In this document: positions 12,201 to 22,559 of the stretch, in pieces
How the letters are laid out: each line of letters opens with the position of its first letter
Position numbering within the stretch: position 1 is the first letter of the stretch
NCBI GenBank assembly: GCA_016584495.1
Contig: WAID01000001.1
Coordinates: 1,240,001 to 1,304,000, forward strand
Direction: 5' to 3'
From: Celoporthe dispersa
Lineage: Eukaryota > Ascomycota > Sordariomycetes > Diaporthales > Cryphonectriaceae
Length of the DNA: 64,000 bases
Notes under the pieces: model-generated
Told to the model about the DNA's origin: nothing
The model's input: only the letters and a program-made list of their open reading frames with translations
Database searches by the model: none
Made by a program: the position numbers and the translations under genes

Positions 12201-13298
12201 CGCCCAGCTTTGCATTCAGGTCCGCCCGGGTCACGTTCACCTTCTCCTCGAGGCCGTAATATTGGGCTGTGTCCTCGTCGATAAGCCCTCTGAGCCGGTC
12301 CAGACGCGCCTCGTACTGGTCCAGGGCGTGTTTCAGCTCATTGTCGCTCTCAGGCATCATGTCGATGGAGTCTCGGAGCTCTGTGACAGCATCCTGCCTG
12401 AACGTGTACTGATCTTGTAGGTTTTTCAAGTCGACCAGAATACTGTGAAATTGAATGGATTCCTCCCGTTTGGCCTTCGCCTTCTCGTGAGCCTCCCTGA
12501 TTCTCTCCTCCAGCCCCTTCATTTCCCTGTCCAGTGCCTCTAGTTCCGCGGTCAGCTCCTGGATCTGACGACTGTTCTCGGACGCCATCTTCTTGTCGCT
12601 CTCCTGCTGCTTCAGCTCCACCTGCGCATTTCGAAGGGACTCGCCCTGCTTCTTCCGGACGAGCTTTAGCTGGTCGACGGCTTTGGTATATTTCTGGGCC
12701 TCGAATATCTCATCGAACTTTTTCTTGAGGGCGGCGGGCTCGCTCATGGGCCAGAGGGACTCGTCCTGGTGGCAGAAGATAACCGAGTCCAGGATGGCCG
12801 AAGAGACACCGAGCTCGGTGGTGATCTCCTCGTCCACGGCAGTAACCTTCTTGGAAGACGTGTGCCTCTCTTCCCCGTCAACCTTCCAGCTGGACTCGAG
12901 CGTCTTGAGCGAGCGAGCTCCCGCCTTGTTCAGGGATACCTGGAGCCGTCGGTGGAGGTTGTGCTGGGTTCCGTTGAGGGAGGTGAACTTGAGACCAACG
13001 TTGGCGAAGACGGTCTTCTCGTTGCAGAGCTAGGAAGGGCAGTCCGAGTCAGCATGCGAGAGGAGTGTTGGCCCGAGAGATTATCCTGTACCTTGGGGTC
13101 ATGGATGAAAGCACCACCCTTGCTGTTAGGTGGCAGCTCGCCCGTAGTGGCATACTTGAGACATTCGATGATGGTGGTCTTGCCAGAGCCATTGTACCCA
13201 ACAATAAGCGTCAGCGGGGTGTAGAGGCTGATGGCTTCACGGTGATCAGGGGCAAAGGATCGTATGCCCTGGACGGACAGGCCGTCGATGCGCGACAT
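9292..13298 (-). CDS. RAD50: RAD50, ATPase of the MRN/MRX double-strand-break complex
   Basis: Two exons: 13092-13298 and 9292-13029, separated by a 62 nt intron (13030-13091), giving 1314 residues, normal for the family. The N-terminus has the Rad50 start MSRIDGLSVQGIRSF and the Walker A loop GYNGSGKTT near residue 35. A long heptad-rich coiled coil follows, interrupted by the zinc hook CHLC near residue 688. The C-terminal lobe carries the signature RGRCSAGQKVLAS and the Walker B/D-loop LIALDEPTTNLD near residue 1230. RAD50 binds Mre11 and Nbs1/Xrs2, tethers DNA ends, activates ATM/Tel1 and supports end resection. All key residues are present and the frame is unbroken. Convergent with PP4R2, divergent from wc-2. 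Confidence 0.98.
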
Positions 13299-15487
13299 GG
13301 CGCCAGAGGTTGTGGGTGCTCGTCAGAGCTGCCTTCGCGTGGCCTCAGGAAGACAGGAGGGCGGAGAGACAGAGGAAGAGATGGGAAACAAAGGGGTACG
13401 CTGTCGTTGACGTCCTTGCATGCGGTAGGTCTAAAGAGCGACAACGCGGGACGGTGAACACAAAAGAAAAGTTGAGTTGATGGGTCAAATCGGACGAACG
13501 AGGCACGTTCGCGTCGTCAATTAAGAAAGCAGGTCGCGCGCGTTGGTTGCCTGGCCGAACAGGGGCCAAGTGGGGGAGCGCCACTGAGAGCCTACGTCGC
13601 GCTCCCACGTGCACTGCTGCCTCACCTCTAGGAATGGCCCAAGCTTGCTTGATTCTGAGCTTTCCTGGGCCGATTTTTTACGACCAGACCGGCGTGAAAT
13701 CAGCAGTAAGAGCAACAAAAAGACAATAAAAAAAAAAGGCGTTGTGAGATTCAGGGTTACATGTCTCAGGAGCATGTGTCCGGTTCCTTGCTCTTTACTT
13801 TGATGTGCAAGAACTGCGCTGCGCTGTACCTCTGTCAGCCCTTTGAATGGCCATCGACATCTCAGCTTGACCGCGGGCATACTTGGTCCTGTGTCATTGC
13901 CTCTTCATCAAGTCACCCGTCTCCCACAGCCGTCAACCCTCCCTTCCCCTATAACTGTAGTCTGTCCACCTAACCAGTCCATATAACTTTGGGCAAGCTC
14001 AGGGCAGGGTGTGGTCGTTCCTCGGTTGGGAGCCCGGCCAGTCAAGGCCTTGAACGCTGGCTTGGAGCAACAGTGAGCACGACTGGAGAGGAGCAAAAGC
14101 TCCGGATCCGCAATGTAGCCTCTTGTCTGCATATCAAGTCACTGGGTGCAGGTCCAACATGATCAAAGCAGGTCGAGAGCTAGACTATGGCAGGGCGTGG
14201 GAAGGAACGGGCGATTGTTGTTGCACTGTACTCTAGTGGCACCATGTACCACTGAGCTGAGGCAGGCAGGCAGGTTACAGGGGAGCACAGTAGTGCTACA
14301 CAGACGGTTCTAAACGCATGCAGCAGCAGGTCACGACCCCGCTCCCGGGACTCGAGAGGCATGTCTCAGACCCAATAACCCACTATCTCAACTTGTTCCT
14401 AGGTGATAGACAGCCTGCATGAGCACTTGTTGTATGTGTGACTGACTCTCCCTCTTCATCATGCGCTATTTTCTTCACCACACACCAATAGATAGCCTGC
14501 TGCCAGGAAGGAGACCTTGGCTAGTTGACGATTAGTTGGGCCAAGGCCCTCAGGGAGGTCATCCCGCCCCAGTCCCTGCTGCAACTCACACCTGGTCAGA
14601 TCCCATAACGGCCCATGAGGCAGGAGCGTTTTTTTTCTTTTCTTTCGGGGGTGGAGTGGGGTTACTAGAGTCAGAGACTGCGATTGTGCAATTCCCCATC
14701 TTGATGACTTACAATCCCATGTTTTCTCCCCTCCACTTCTCATATCGACAAAAACGAGGCAAGAAGAACGAGAGGGCAGCCTGGGGGGAGGATTTTGGAA
14801 GACTCTACCTCATACCCTCGAGCATTGCTGTATTTTAGTTTCCTTATCTCTTGGGGGACTTGCGCTCAGGGCGTCATTCTGGGCAGCCCACCCTTGTTTT
14901 TCCTGTTGTACCGTGTACAATCTCTGTGCTCCCTCCTCGACGATCGACTGCGCTTCTTTGCAACAGTCTCGGTGCACACATCTCTCTCCGTGCCCACAGT
15001 CGCTCACACCTGCATGTCGCACGCACACACACATACACACACACACGCACACTGTCCTGCCTCCTCTGCGCCGTACGCCGCCCGTTTGCGCCCAAAATAC
15101 CCTCGCCAGACACTTTGCCGATATCAGATCCCGTTCCGACGAGGCTACCTGAAAAGTATTTACGACGACCAATGTCATGCGATGCTGGAAGCGCCTGCGG
15201 AATTATAGCTCCTTAGCACCACCTTGATCAGGACAGAGACTCTGGACGACAGGCCAGATTCATTCCGTCCGGCAGAGGAACAAGGAAAAGCAAAGAAAGA
15301 AAAAGAGAGGAGAGGGAAGAAGAAGAAAAAATCCCCATGCCGCCCCGGGTGCCGTGCCCGCTACCGACACGATTACGCATTAGCAGAATTAATTGCTACG
15401 GCCGAGACCGTCTCTCATCTCTCCAGCGATAGGCTCGATAGCTTCGATCGGAAGGGAACCTGCAGCTCCAGCTCAGCCTTGCCCGCG
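13299..15487. promoter_or_regulatory. divergent promoter region between RAD50 and wc-2
   Basis: 2.2 kb with no supported gene. Small frames on both strands have no family match. It contains a CA-rich stretch (about 15020-15052), a purine-rich leader (about 15283-15335, AAGAAAG type) just before wc-2, and CT-rich stretches. It must carry the promoters of both genes; the wc-2 leader is probably long, as in Neurospora. Confidence 0.5.
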
Positions 15488-17295
15488 ATGTCTCACGGCC
15501 CGCCGCCGCCCCCCTGTGGGCAACATGTTCTCTTACGACCAGATGGCCATGCCAGACATGAACGGGGTGGGCGTAAGTTCTGCAACCCTCTCCCTCCCTT
15601 GCTTGGCTTGGGGCCCCATGCATCCTGCCGCCCTCACGCGCAAATCACGCAAGCAGGCTTCCCTCAGGGGGGGAAGGGGGGTCGCCTTTTCCCAGCACCT
15701 TGCAGCTCCAGCCGAGGCTGCGTCCCCAGGATCTTTCCGCCTCCGCAGTTAATTTGGCTGACCAGCAAACCCACATTTACGACAGATGACCGACAGCCAG
15801 GACATGATGGCCCTCCTCGGCGATTCCTCCATGGAGAACAATATGTTCTTCGACACCTCTGCCGTGCCCATGAGTCTCGATAACCCGGCCGAGGCCGGCA
15901 TGCCCGCCGCCTACAATTCGGATATAAGCCCGGCCCACCAGGGCGCCGTGGCACTGCCTGGTGCGATGGACGTGCAGCGATTTCAGGCCGCCGCAGCCGC
16001 CGACGATGACGTCCCGGGCGCGGGCCCTGCGCCCATGCCTGGCTTTGGCATGTCGCAGCAGACCCAGCTGCCGGGCGCCTCGACGCTGACCGAGTTCACC
16101 AAGCGGCGAAACTGGCCCGCCAAGGTCGTCGAGGAGCTCAAGGACCTGCTGATGATCCTCGACCAGGACGGCCGCGTCAGGCACTCCTCGCCCAGCGTCA
16201 GCTCCCTCACGGGCTACAGGGCCGACGAGCTCAACGAGCACCGCCTGCGCGAGTTCATCCACCCGGACGACTCGGCGCTGTTCCTGTCCGAGTTCAACGA
16301 GTGCATCGCCACGGGCAACACCCTGCGGCTGTTCTACAGGCTGAGGAAGAAGGACGGGGCGTACGCCATCTTCGAGTCCATGGGCCATGCACACATCGCC
16401 GCGGCCCGCTTCGCGCCGAACCCCAACAACCAGAGCCCCTTCTGCCAGGCCGTATTCATGATGTCGCGGCTCTACCCAGCCGCGAACGCCCAGCTCCTGG
16501 ACTCGTTCCTGGAACACAAGATGGAGAACGAGAGGCTCAAGAGGAGGATCACGGAGCTGAAGAGAGAAGAGGCGGCAGAGGCGGAAGAGGCCACACGGAG
16601 CTGGAGGCAGAGCCAGGACGGCCGGAGCGGTATCACACCATCAGACGATGGGACCAAGACCAGCGTCGCGAGCAGCTCCTACCGCAACGCCGACTCGGCG
16701 GCCATGCCACCGCCAGAGAGACCGAGCCCGCTCAACGTCGCGCTGACGAGGGAGAACCTAGAGGGTGTCACGGCAGGGAACGGACCCGACTCGATCAGGG
16801 ATAAGATGGCCCGGTACGAAGGGATCAACACCATCGAGATGCTCACCGGTCTACGGTATCAGGATGGCGAGCGGGCGAGGGGCGTCTCGACGGGCGCACG
16901 CAGCCCAACACTCATCAAGGGAGATGCGGGCATTGCGATACCAATCGACCGGGACCCCAGGACAGGCGAGAAGAAAAAAGAAGCTCAAGGTCGCGGAGGA
17001 ATACGTCTGCACGGATTGCGGTAGGTTGTTTCAACATCCCATGCGCCACTATTGCCCGCTGACTGACGAACCCTTTCTTGTTTTTTTCTTTTTCTTTCCC
17101 CCTTCCTCAGGAACCCTCGATTCACCCGAATGGCGAAAAGGACCTGCTGGTCCTAAGACGCTCTGTAACGCCTGCGGCCTCCGATGGGCCAAAAAAGAGA
17201 AGAAGAGGACCCAGGGCGGGAACAATATCGGTACACCGGGTCCTGGGGCAGGTGGGATGGGCGGGCTGCCCGGCATGGACATGGGCCAGGCCTGA
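15488..17295 (+). CDS. wc-2: White collar 2 (PAS plus GATA zinc finger), two apparent frame breaks
   Basis: Exons: 15488-15572, 15786-17020 and 17111-17295, about 500 residues if the frame is continuous (Neurospora WC-2 is about 530). Exon 2 has the conserved lead-in TLTEFTKRRNWPAKVVEEL, a PAS domain (about residues 140-255) with LTGYRADE and FIHPDDS, then the basic helix LDSFLEHKMENERLKRRI. The GATA finger, split by the last intron (TGC G|GT...AG|GA), is CTDC-X18-CNAC with TLDSPEWRKGP and LRWAKKEKKR. WC-2 partners WC-1 in the nuclear White Collar Complex, driving blue-light responses and the circadian clock. Two single-base breaks are needed to read it through: one extra C in the C6 run 15509-15514 (after MSHGPPPP, homologous to the Neurospora start) and one extra A in the A6 run 16974-16979, between GEKKK and KLKVAEEYVC. 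Without the first, translation could start at ATG 15525. No intron explains the second. Confidence 0.93.
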
Positions 17296-17348
17296 GCCTC
17301 CACGGCACGGCTCATCTGCTATTGTTTTCTCTCTTTTGGGGCACACAC

Positions 17349-17351
<3 letters not shown>

Positions 17352-17381
<30 letters not shown>
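17352..17381. repeat. (AC)15 microsatellite
   Basis: Uninterrupted AC dinucleotide run just after the wc-2 stop, followed by a shorter CA stretch after an interrupting AAT. It lies in the probable 3' UTR of wc-2. Confidence 0.95.
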
Positions 17382-17382
<1 letters not shown>

Positions 17383-17971
17383 TACACACACAGCGGCGTT
17401 CAGGATTAGCATCGTGGGGTGTCAATCGCCGCTGATCACGGATAGAACCTCGCGAGACGGCGTCTTGGGTTGAGGGCACATTTCAGCTTTCACGAGCCTA
17501 TGATATCATGGTTGTGTCAGAACCTCCTGCTACACACGAGCTGCGGGAGTTCAGACGATGGGTTTTGTTATTCTGTAGGGATGTATCTCCAGGCAGGGGA
17601 TACCAATTGCTGCCACCCGTTGCTGGTACTGGTTGCTACCAAGGAATAAGCATCTACTATTAGGTAGTGTAGTATCATGAAGCCCTAGCTTCTTTGTACA
17701 ACTCGAGTCTCAGCATGAAGGTGTCACAGAAACACTAGCTTGGGCAGTCCCTGTGGTGGGAAGGGGGAGGAAATTGGCCATTAGACTAAACTCAAGACTA
17801 GCTGACTGGCCTGCCCCATGAGTACTGACTGTATAGGGACAAGATACAGTGGACAGCCAGGACCAACAGCACCTCAACAAGCTTGCCACCATAGTACATA
17901 TTTCTGGACAACACGTGAGGGGTGTTGCTGCAGCTCACACGACAATCCTGTGTGCTGAACACAGCAGTCCA

Positions 17972-17998
17972 GTGTGTGTGTGTGTGTGTGTGTGTGTG
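17972..17998. repeat. (GT)13 microsatellite
   Basis: Uninterrupted GT run about 590 bp after the AC run and complementary to it, so the pair forms potential long inverted arms. Confidence 0.95.
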
Positions 17999-18624
17999 GA
18001 CAGGCCAGAGTTTGTGGGGTTTGTTTATGCAGGAGATCCATAACCAGACTTGCTGCTGGACCGGTCCTGCTCGTAAACTCGGGGAAACCAGCCTGCTTTC
18101 TGTACTCTTTCTGGGCACATCATATCGTATCATCTTGTCAAGCCCTTGCTCGTGCTCAAAGAGCCAGGCTGGACGAATAAGCTAAGAGAAGAGGCGGTCG
18201 GGGGCCTTTTTTTCCCTTCTCTTTTTCAGGTTTCAGCAGGGTATCCACCAACGTCACCTCACAGCTCAGGGTGTGGGGTCCGCTGCGCCTCCTGGGAGAA
18301 GTTTAGGTGCAGTGATGCAGCCAGTGTGATGCAACCCTTCTCCTGGGTGGGAGGGAGAGGCAGCCAGCCCAGCCAGTCACTGAAGTGGCGCCCTCCCCCA
18401 ACCCCACCCTGTATCCCCCATAGGATGCAAGCTTGTAGTGGCTTCTATATAGTACAGCCAGGACCCCCCCACCTTGCACCACCACGACTTCTTGGTCAAC
18501 AGAACCACGACAGCCAACTCTGTGCCATCCTTACCGCTCTCTCTAGACTTCCTGAACTCTGACGACTGGGCAGAACAGAAACCCCATCTTTACCAGAAAC
18601 TTGAAAGTACAGTGAGACTTCAAG

Positions 18625-19796
18625 ATGTCTTACGAGCGCGAGCAGCCTGGTGAGTACCTTTGATGGAGCTTATTGTCGGAGCTACCCCGCCATCCGTCAT
18701 CAGGGGCCAGCAGCAGTCGGTGCCAGATGTTGCGAGGGCTCCTGTGGTCTCGGCCAGCAACACTGTTGAACCTTCTAGAGGGGATGCATGCTAATTGATC
18801 ATGTCTTGAAATGCAGAATTCGGCAGTAAGCACAGGCCTTTCCATCTCTCTGGGATGCACTCGACAAAAAAGAACTACAGAACTAACCAGAGACAGGTGG
18901 TGCCTACGGTGGCGGTGGTGGTGGCTACGAGGGCGAGAGGAGTAAGTCTACGCACCCCATTGCTCTGTAAATACCTCTCTTTTTCATGTCCACCCACACC
19001 TCAGAGCTGAAGGAAAGAAAGAAAGAGAAGAAGAAGAAAAGAACAGCCAAGCTGACATGCTGCCCTCCTCTCCCTCCCCCCTTCTAGTGCCCAACCGCGG
19101 ACACATGCCCCGTGATGACAGCGAGGAAGAGGGTTTCCACCAGCGCGCGGCCGAGCACGCCTCTCGCAACGCCGGCGGCTCGGGCGGGTCCGACTTCTTC
19201 TCGGGGATCATGGGCCAGTTCATGGGCAAGAAGAGCCAGCTTGCGAACGAGGAGGTTGATGAGCAGGGTACGTTTGCGCAATTTCCTCAGCCAACCCGAA
19301 TTTTGTTTTTAAGAAGAAGAAGAAGAAAAAGGCATACACAGAGACAAAAAGGAGGAGTAGAAAAATAAGGGGGGGTAGGGGTGGAAAGACAAAGAGAAGA
19401 CAAGACGGAAATGCGGGACCCAGGTAGAAGAAGAGAAAAGCATAGATGCTGACCAGTGCTACAGCGGCTGTCGCCCACCACAAGAAGTTCTTTGGCGGCG
19501 AGGACGACGGCAGCGAGGCCGACTCCGGGTCCATGGGCAATGCGGCCGCCATGCAGGCGCTCAAGATGTTCTCGGGCGGCGGCGGCGGCGGCAGCTCACA
19601 GAGCGAGTTCATCGGGCTGGCCATGAGCGAGGCCAGCAAGCTGTTCGACTCGCAGGCCTCGTCGGGCCGCGTCAGCTCCGGCTCGTCCAAGGAGGGCGCC
19701 GTGCAGCAGGCCGGCGAGATGGCGCTCAAGATGTACCTCAAGAGCCAGGGCGGGAGCAGCGGTGGCCTGATGGGCCTGGCGAGCAAGTTTATGTAG
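18625..19796 (+). CDS. DUF7721 / 'beta-flanking' family protein
   Basis: Proposed exons: 18625-18649, micro-exon 18817-18825, 18897-18941, 19088-19267 and 19465-19796, giving 196 residues. Acceptor choices follow branch points ACTAAC (18883-18888) and GCTGACC (19448-19454), which rule out AGs lying too close to the branch. Skipping the 9 nt micro-exon (18650-18896 as one intron) is also in frame and cannot be excluded. The protein is MSYEREQP, a Gly/Tyr stretch, an acidic segment with DDSEEEGFHQRAAEHASRN, a GQFMGKK motif, then MGNAAAMQALKMFSGG, a Gly run and a conserved end with SEFIGLAMSEASKLF, QQAGEMALKMYLKSQG and GLMGLASKFM. This is the fungal beta-flanking/DUF7721 pattern; no enzymatic function is known. 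No signal peptide or membrane segment is seen. Confidence 0.82.
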
Positions 19797-20518
19797 AGCC
19801 TCCCCTTCCTGGACTCCTCCGGCCTGTGGGGGAGGGAGGGTAGAGAAGATTGGAAGGTAGACTGAAAGCCAAGCAAAACTAGTCAGACTCGGTTCACGGT
19901 CGTTATTATCACTACGCTTAGCCGTACTCTCTCTCTTCTCTGTGGACAGGAGCCTCGGTGTGATTATTCTTTTCGAGTAGCCCACCAACTCTTTGGAGAA
20001 GCGATGCTGAATGATTGCCATCATTTGTCCTTTTTCTTTTCTTTTATTTTCTCCTCTCTCTCTGTCTCTTTCTTCCTCGGTGAAATCTCGGGTTGAGCCT
20101 ATTTTTGTTTACTGGAACCCCAACGGCATCCTACCAACCGAGGGCTTCAGTTCTCCGCGGCCTCTCAGAGGACATGATTCTTCTCACGTCCTAGCACACC
20201 AAGAGGAATAGGCCTCGCTCCCAATACCATCTGAGGACTATTAGGTAGAGGTATAAACCCAGCCAAGACAGGTCCGATCTCATTAATCTGGTATATGGTA
20301 TGAATGTTGTTCCTCGCCTGGGCAGGTTTGACCTCGGCATTATTCCTTTCTTTTCCCCTCACGCTCTGGAGGGCAGTGATACAAGTTCATCTCACTACTT
20401 TGACACATAGACACAAGCCAAGATACGCCACCCTCTAAAGTTATCAGGTCTCCAGAGAGAGAGAGAAAGAAAAAAAAACAAAGACTAATAAAGAAAGAAA
20501 AGAAGAAAAGAAAAAAAG
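19797..20518. promoter_or_regulatory. intergenic region and purine-rich leader of the ECH gene
   Basis: 722 bp. The last 65 bases before the ATG at 20519 are almost all A and G, an A-rich leader typical of well-translated fungal genes. CT-rich sequence precedes it at 20030-20075. No gene is seen. Confidence 0.55.
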
Positions 20519-21454
20519 ATGCCCGGCCTTCCATCCTCCTACGAAACCCTCACGCTCCCAGCCGTCAAGCTCTCCCACCACCCTCCCTCCTCTCCCACGG
20601 TAACCCCCATCATCCTCGTGATCCTCAACCGCCCGGCCGCGAGAAATGCCTTCAACACAGAGATGATGACCTCCCTGGAGCACGCCTTCAACCTCCTCTC
20701 CACGGACCCCCGCGTGCGCTGCATCGTCCTCACGGGCTCCGACCCGGCCAACAGGATCTTCTGCGCAGGCATGGACCTCAGCGCCCCGGCCGGGTCCGTC
20801 GAGGCAGACCGGCTCTCGAGCGCCACGCGCGACACGCACCGCGACGGCGGCGGGCGGGCGTCCCTCGCCATCTTCCGGTGCCACAAGCCCGTGGTGGCGG
20901 CGGTGAACGGCAGCGCGGTCGGGATCGGGGCCACCATGACGCTGCCGTGCGCGGTACGCGTGACGCACCGCCGGGCGCGGGTCGGCTTTGTCTTTGCCCG
21001 GAGGGGCCTCGTGCTCGAGGGCTGCAGCTCCTTCTTCCTGCCGCGCCTGGTGGGGGCCTCGCGCGCCGTGCACCTCGCCACCACGGGCGCCGTGTGCCAG
21101 GCCGACGACCCGCTGCTGGACGGGCTGTTCACCCTCGTCGGGGACCCCGCCGCCGTGCTGCCCCGGGCGCTGGCCATCGCCGAGGACGTGGTGCGGAACG
21201 CGAGCGTGGTGAGCGCCGTGGTCATGAGGGACATGATCTACCGCGGGCCGGGGTCGCCCGAGGAGGCGCACCTGCTGGAGAGCAAGGTGCTCTTCGACCT
21301 GTTCAGGAAGCCGGACTTTGTCGAGGGCGTGAGGGGGTTCGTGGAGAAGAGGGACCCGGTGATGGAGGGGACGATGCCCGAGGACGGCCCGAGCGTGTGG
21401 CCCTGGTGGGAGGATGTGTTGAGGGCCACCAAGGGCGACAAGGCGAGGCTGTGA
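20519..21454 (+). CDS. peroxisomal enoyl-CoA hydratase/isomerase family protein
   Basis: Single exon, 311 residues, crotonase fold. Visible blocks are LNRPAARNAFNTEM (substrate loop), FCAGMDLS (oxyanion-hole region), KPVVAAVNGSAVGIGATMTL (second oxyanion Gly) and VGFVFARRGLVLEGCSSFFLPRLVG (helix with the catalytic-region Glu). The Gly-Gly-Gly-Cys-Glu motif of classical hydratases is replaced by GIGATMT, so only one of the two catalytic glutamates is evident; this subgroup is usually annotated simply as hydratase/isomerase. The last three residues, A-R-L after Lys, fit a PTS1 signal, so import into peroxisomes and a role in fatty-acid beta-oxidation are likely. The ATG follows a purine-rich leader. 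Very high GC3 explains the long antisense open frame. Confidence 0.9.
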   Translation: MPGLPSSYETLTLPAVKLSHHPPSSPTVTPIILVILNRPAARNAFNTEMMTSLEHAFNLLSTDPRVRCIVLTGSDPANRIFCAGMDLSAPAGSVEADRLSSATRDTHRDGGGRASLAIFRCHKPVVAAVNGSAVGIGATMTLPCAVRVTHRRARVGFVFARRGLVLEGCSSFFLPRLVGASRAVHLATTGAVCQADDPLLDGLFTLVGDPAAVLPRALAIAEDVVRNASVVSAVVMRDMIYRGPGSPEEAHLLESKVLFDLFRKPDFVEGVRGFVEKRDPVMEGTMPEDGPSVWPWWEDVLRATKGDKARL

Positions 21455-21761
21455 GCTTGTTTTTGTGGCGAGCATCACGTCACAGCACGTTTTCTTGGCG
21501 AGCACATCATATATATATGCTTGACTATAATGGTTCTTTTTTTTTTCTTTTTTTTCTGTGGCTTTTGTTTCATAAGACATGATTCTACTCGCTCGAGGTG
21601 TCACGTTCACATGAGCGCGCACTTCTTGGGCAGTCCACACGGCCCCTCGCTCTCCTCCTTCTCCCTCTTGGCGGGCCCGTTCTTCCCGGCTGCCTTGTCA
21701 TCATCCTTCTTAGCCGCAGCAGCAGCAGCAGGCTCCCCCTTCTTTCGTCACTTCCATGTAG
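21455..21761. terminator. shared 3' region of the ECH and quinone reductase genes
   Basis: 307 bp between convergent stop codons, with T runs at 21537-21557 that would serve plus-strand 3' end formation. No gene is seen. Confidence 0.55.
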
Positions 21762-22559
21762 TCAGCCGGAGAGCTTGCTCACGGTCTCGTAGAAGGCCTT
21801 GCCCTGGGCCTCGGCGATCTCGAGCTCCAGCGCGCTGGGCTGGCGGGAGCCGTCGGGGCCGGCAAAGGTGCCGGCGCCCCAGGGGGAGCCGCCGTGGACC
21901 TCGGAGAGGTTGGTGAGCTGGCCGAACGTCTTGGCGTAACCCAGGGGCACGTAGACGATGCCGTGGTGGGCGAGCGTGGACATGGCGGCGAGGGCGGTGG
22001 ACTCCTGGCCGCCGCCGGGGGAGGCGGTGGAGACGAAGAGGCCGGCCATCTTGCCCCAGAAGGCGCCCGTCTGCCACTGGGCGCCCGTGTGGTCCCAGAA
22101 GGCCTTCCACTGGGCGGGGAAGTTGCCGTAGCGCGTGGGAATTCCGAGGAGGAAGGCGTCGTACTCGGCGAGCGTGGCCGGGTCCGTGAGCGTCTTCACG
22201 TCGGCGGGCTTGGGCGGGGCGTGCATCTTGGCCAGGACCTCTTCGGAGAGGGTCTCTGGGATCCTAGGAGGGGTGGAAGGTGGACCTGTGTCAGTTTCTG
22301 CACACCTATTCAGGAGCGTTGCAGGTGGGAACAGAGAGGAGGGGAGAATACATACTGGAAGAGGTCGGCAGACCCACCAGCAGCCTGGATGCCCTTGACC
22401 TCAGCCTCGGCCATGGTCTTGACATGGCCATACATGGAGTGCTGATGGGAAGGGGACCATGTGTCAGCTGTTCATCCTATCCTTTGGAGGGGGGGAGGGG
22501 AGCACTTGAGGAGCAGTCGAGTGGCTACTCACATAGACAACAGCAATCTTGGGAGCCAT
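21762..22559 (-). CDS. NAD(P)H:quinone oxidoreductase, WrbA/flavodoxin-like (Alt a 7 / Pst2 family)
   Basis: Exons: 22533-22559, 22356-22441 and 21762-22263, 204 residues, the usual length. Both introns are 91 nt, and donors GTGAGT and GTATGT are canonical. The N-terminus MAPKIAVVY-HSMYGHVKTMAEAEVKGI is the FMN phosphate-binding flavodoxin start. IPTRYGNFPAQWKAFWD and STASPGGGQESTALA are WrbA-type FMN and quinone site motifs, and the end is GKAFYETVSKLSG. It is a cytosolic tetrameric FMN enzyme giving two-electron quinone reduction and protection from redox cycling. The first exon encodes only nine residues. Confidence 0.95.

Larger units (their letters stand above)
17296..18624. other. intergenic DNA between wc-2 and the DUF7721 gene
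   Basis: Contains wc-2 3' sequence and the promoter of the next gene. The main features are a (CA)n microsatellite at 17352-17381 and a (GT)n one at 17972-17998. No gene is supported. Confidence 0.6.

Noticed and set aside
15777..16517. 246-codon frame antisense to wc-2
   Set aside because: GC3 shadow of the PAS-coding exon.
20444..21640. 398-codon frame antisense to the ECH gene
   Set aside because: Mirror effect of very high GC3 in the sense gene; the product is Arg/His/Gly-rich nonsense.
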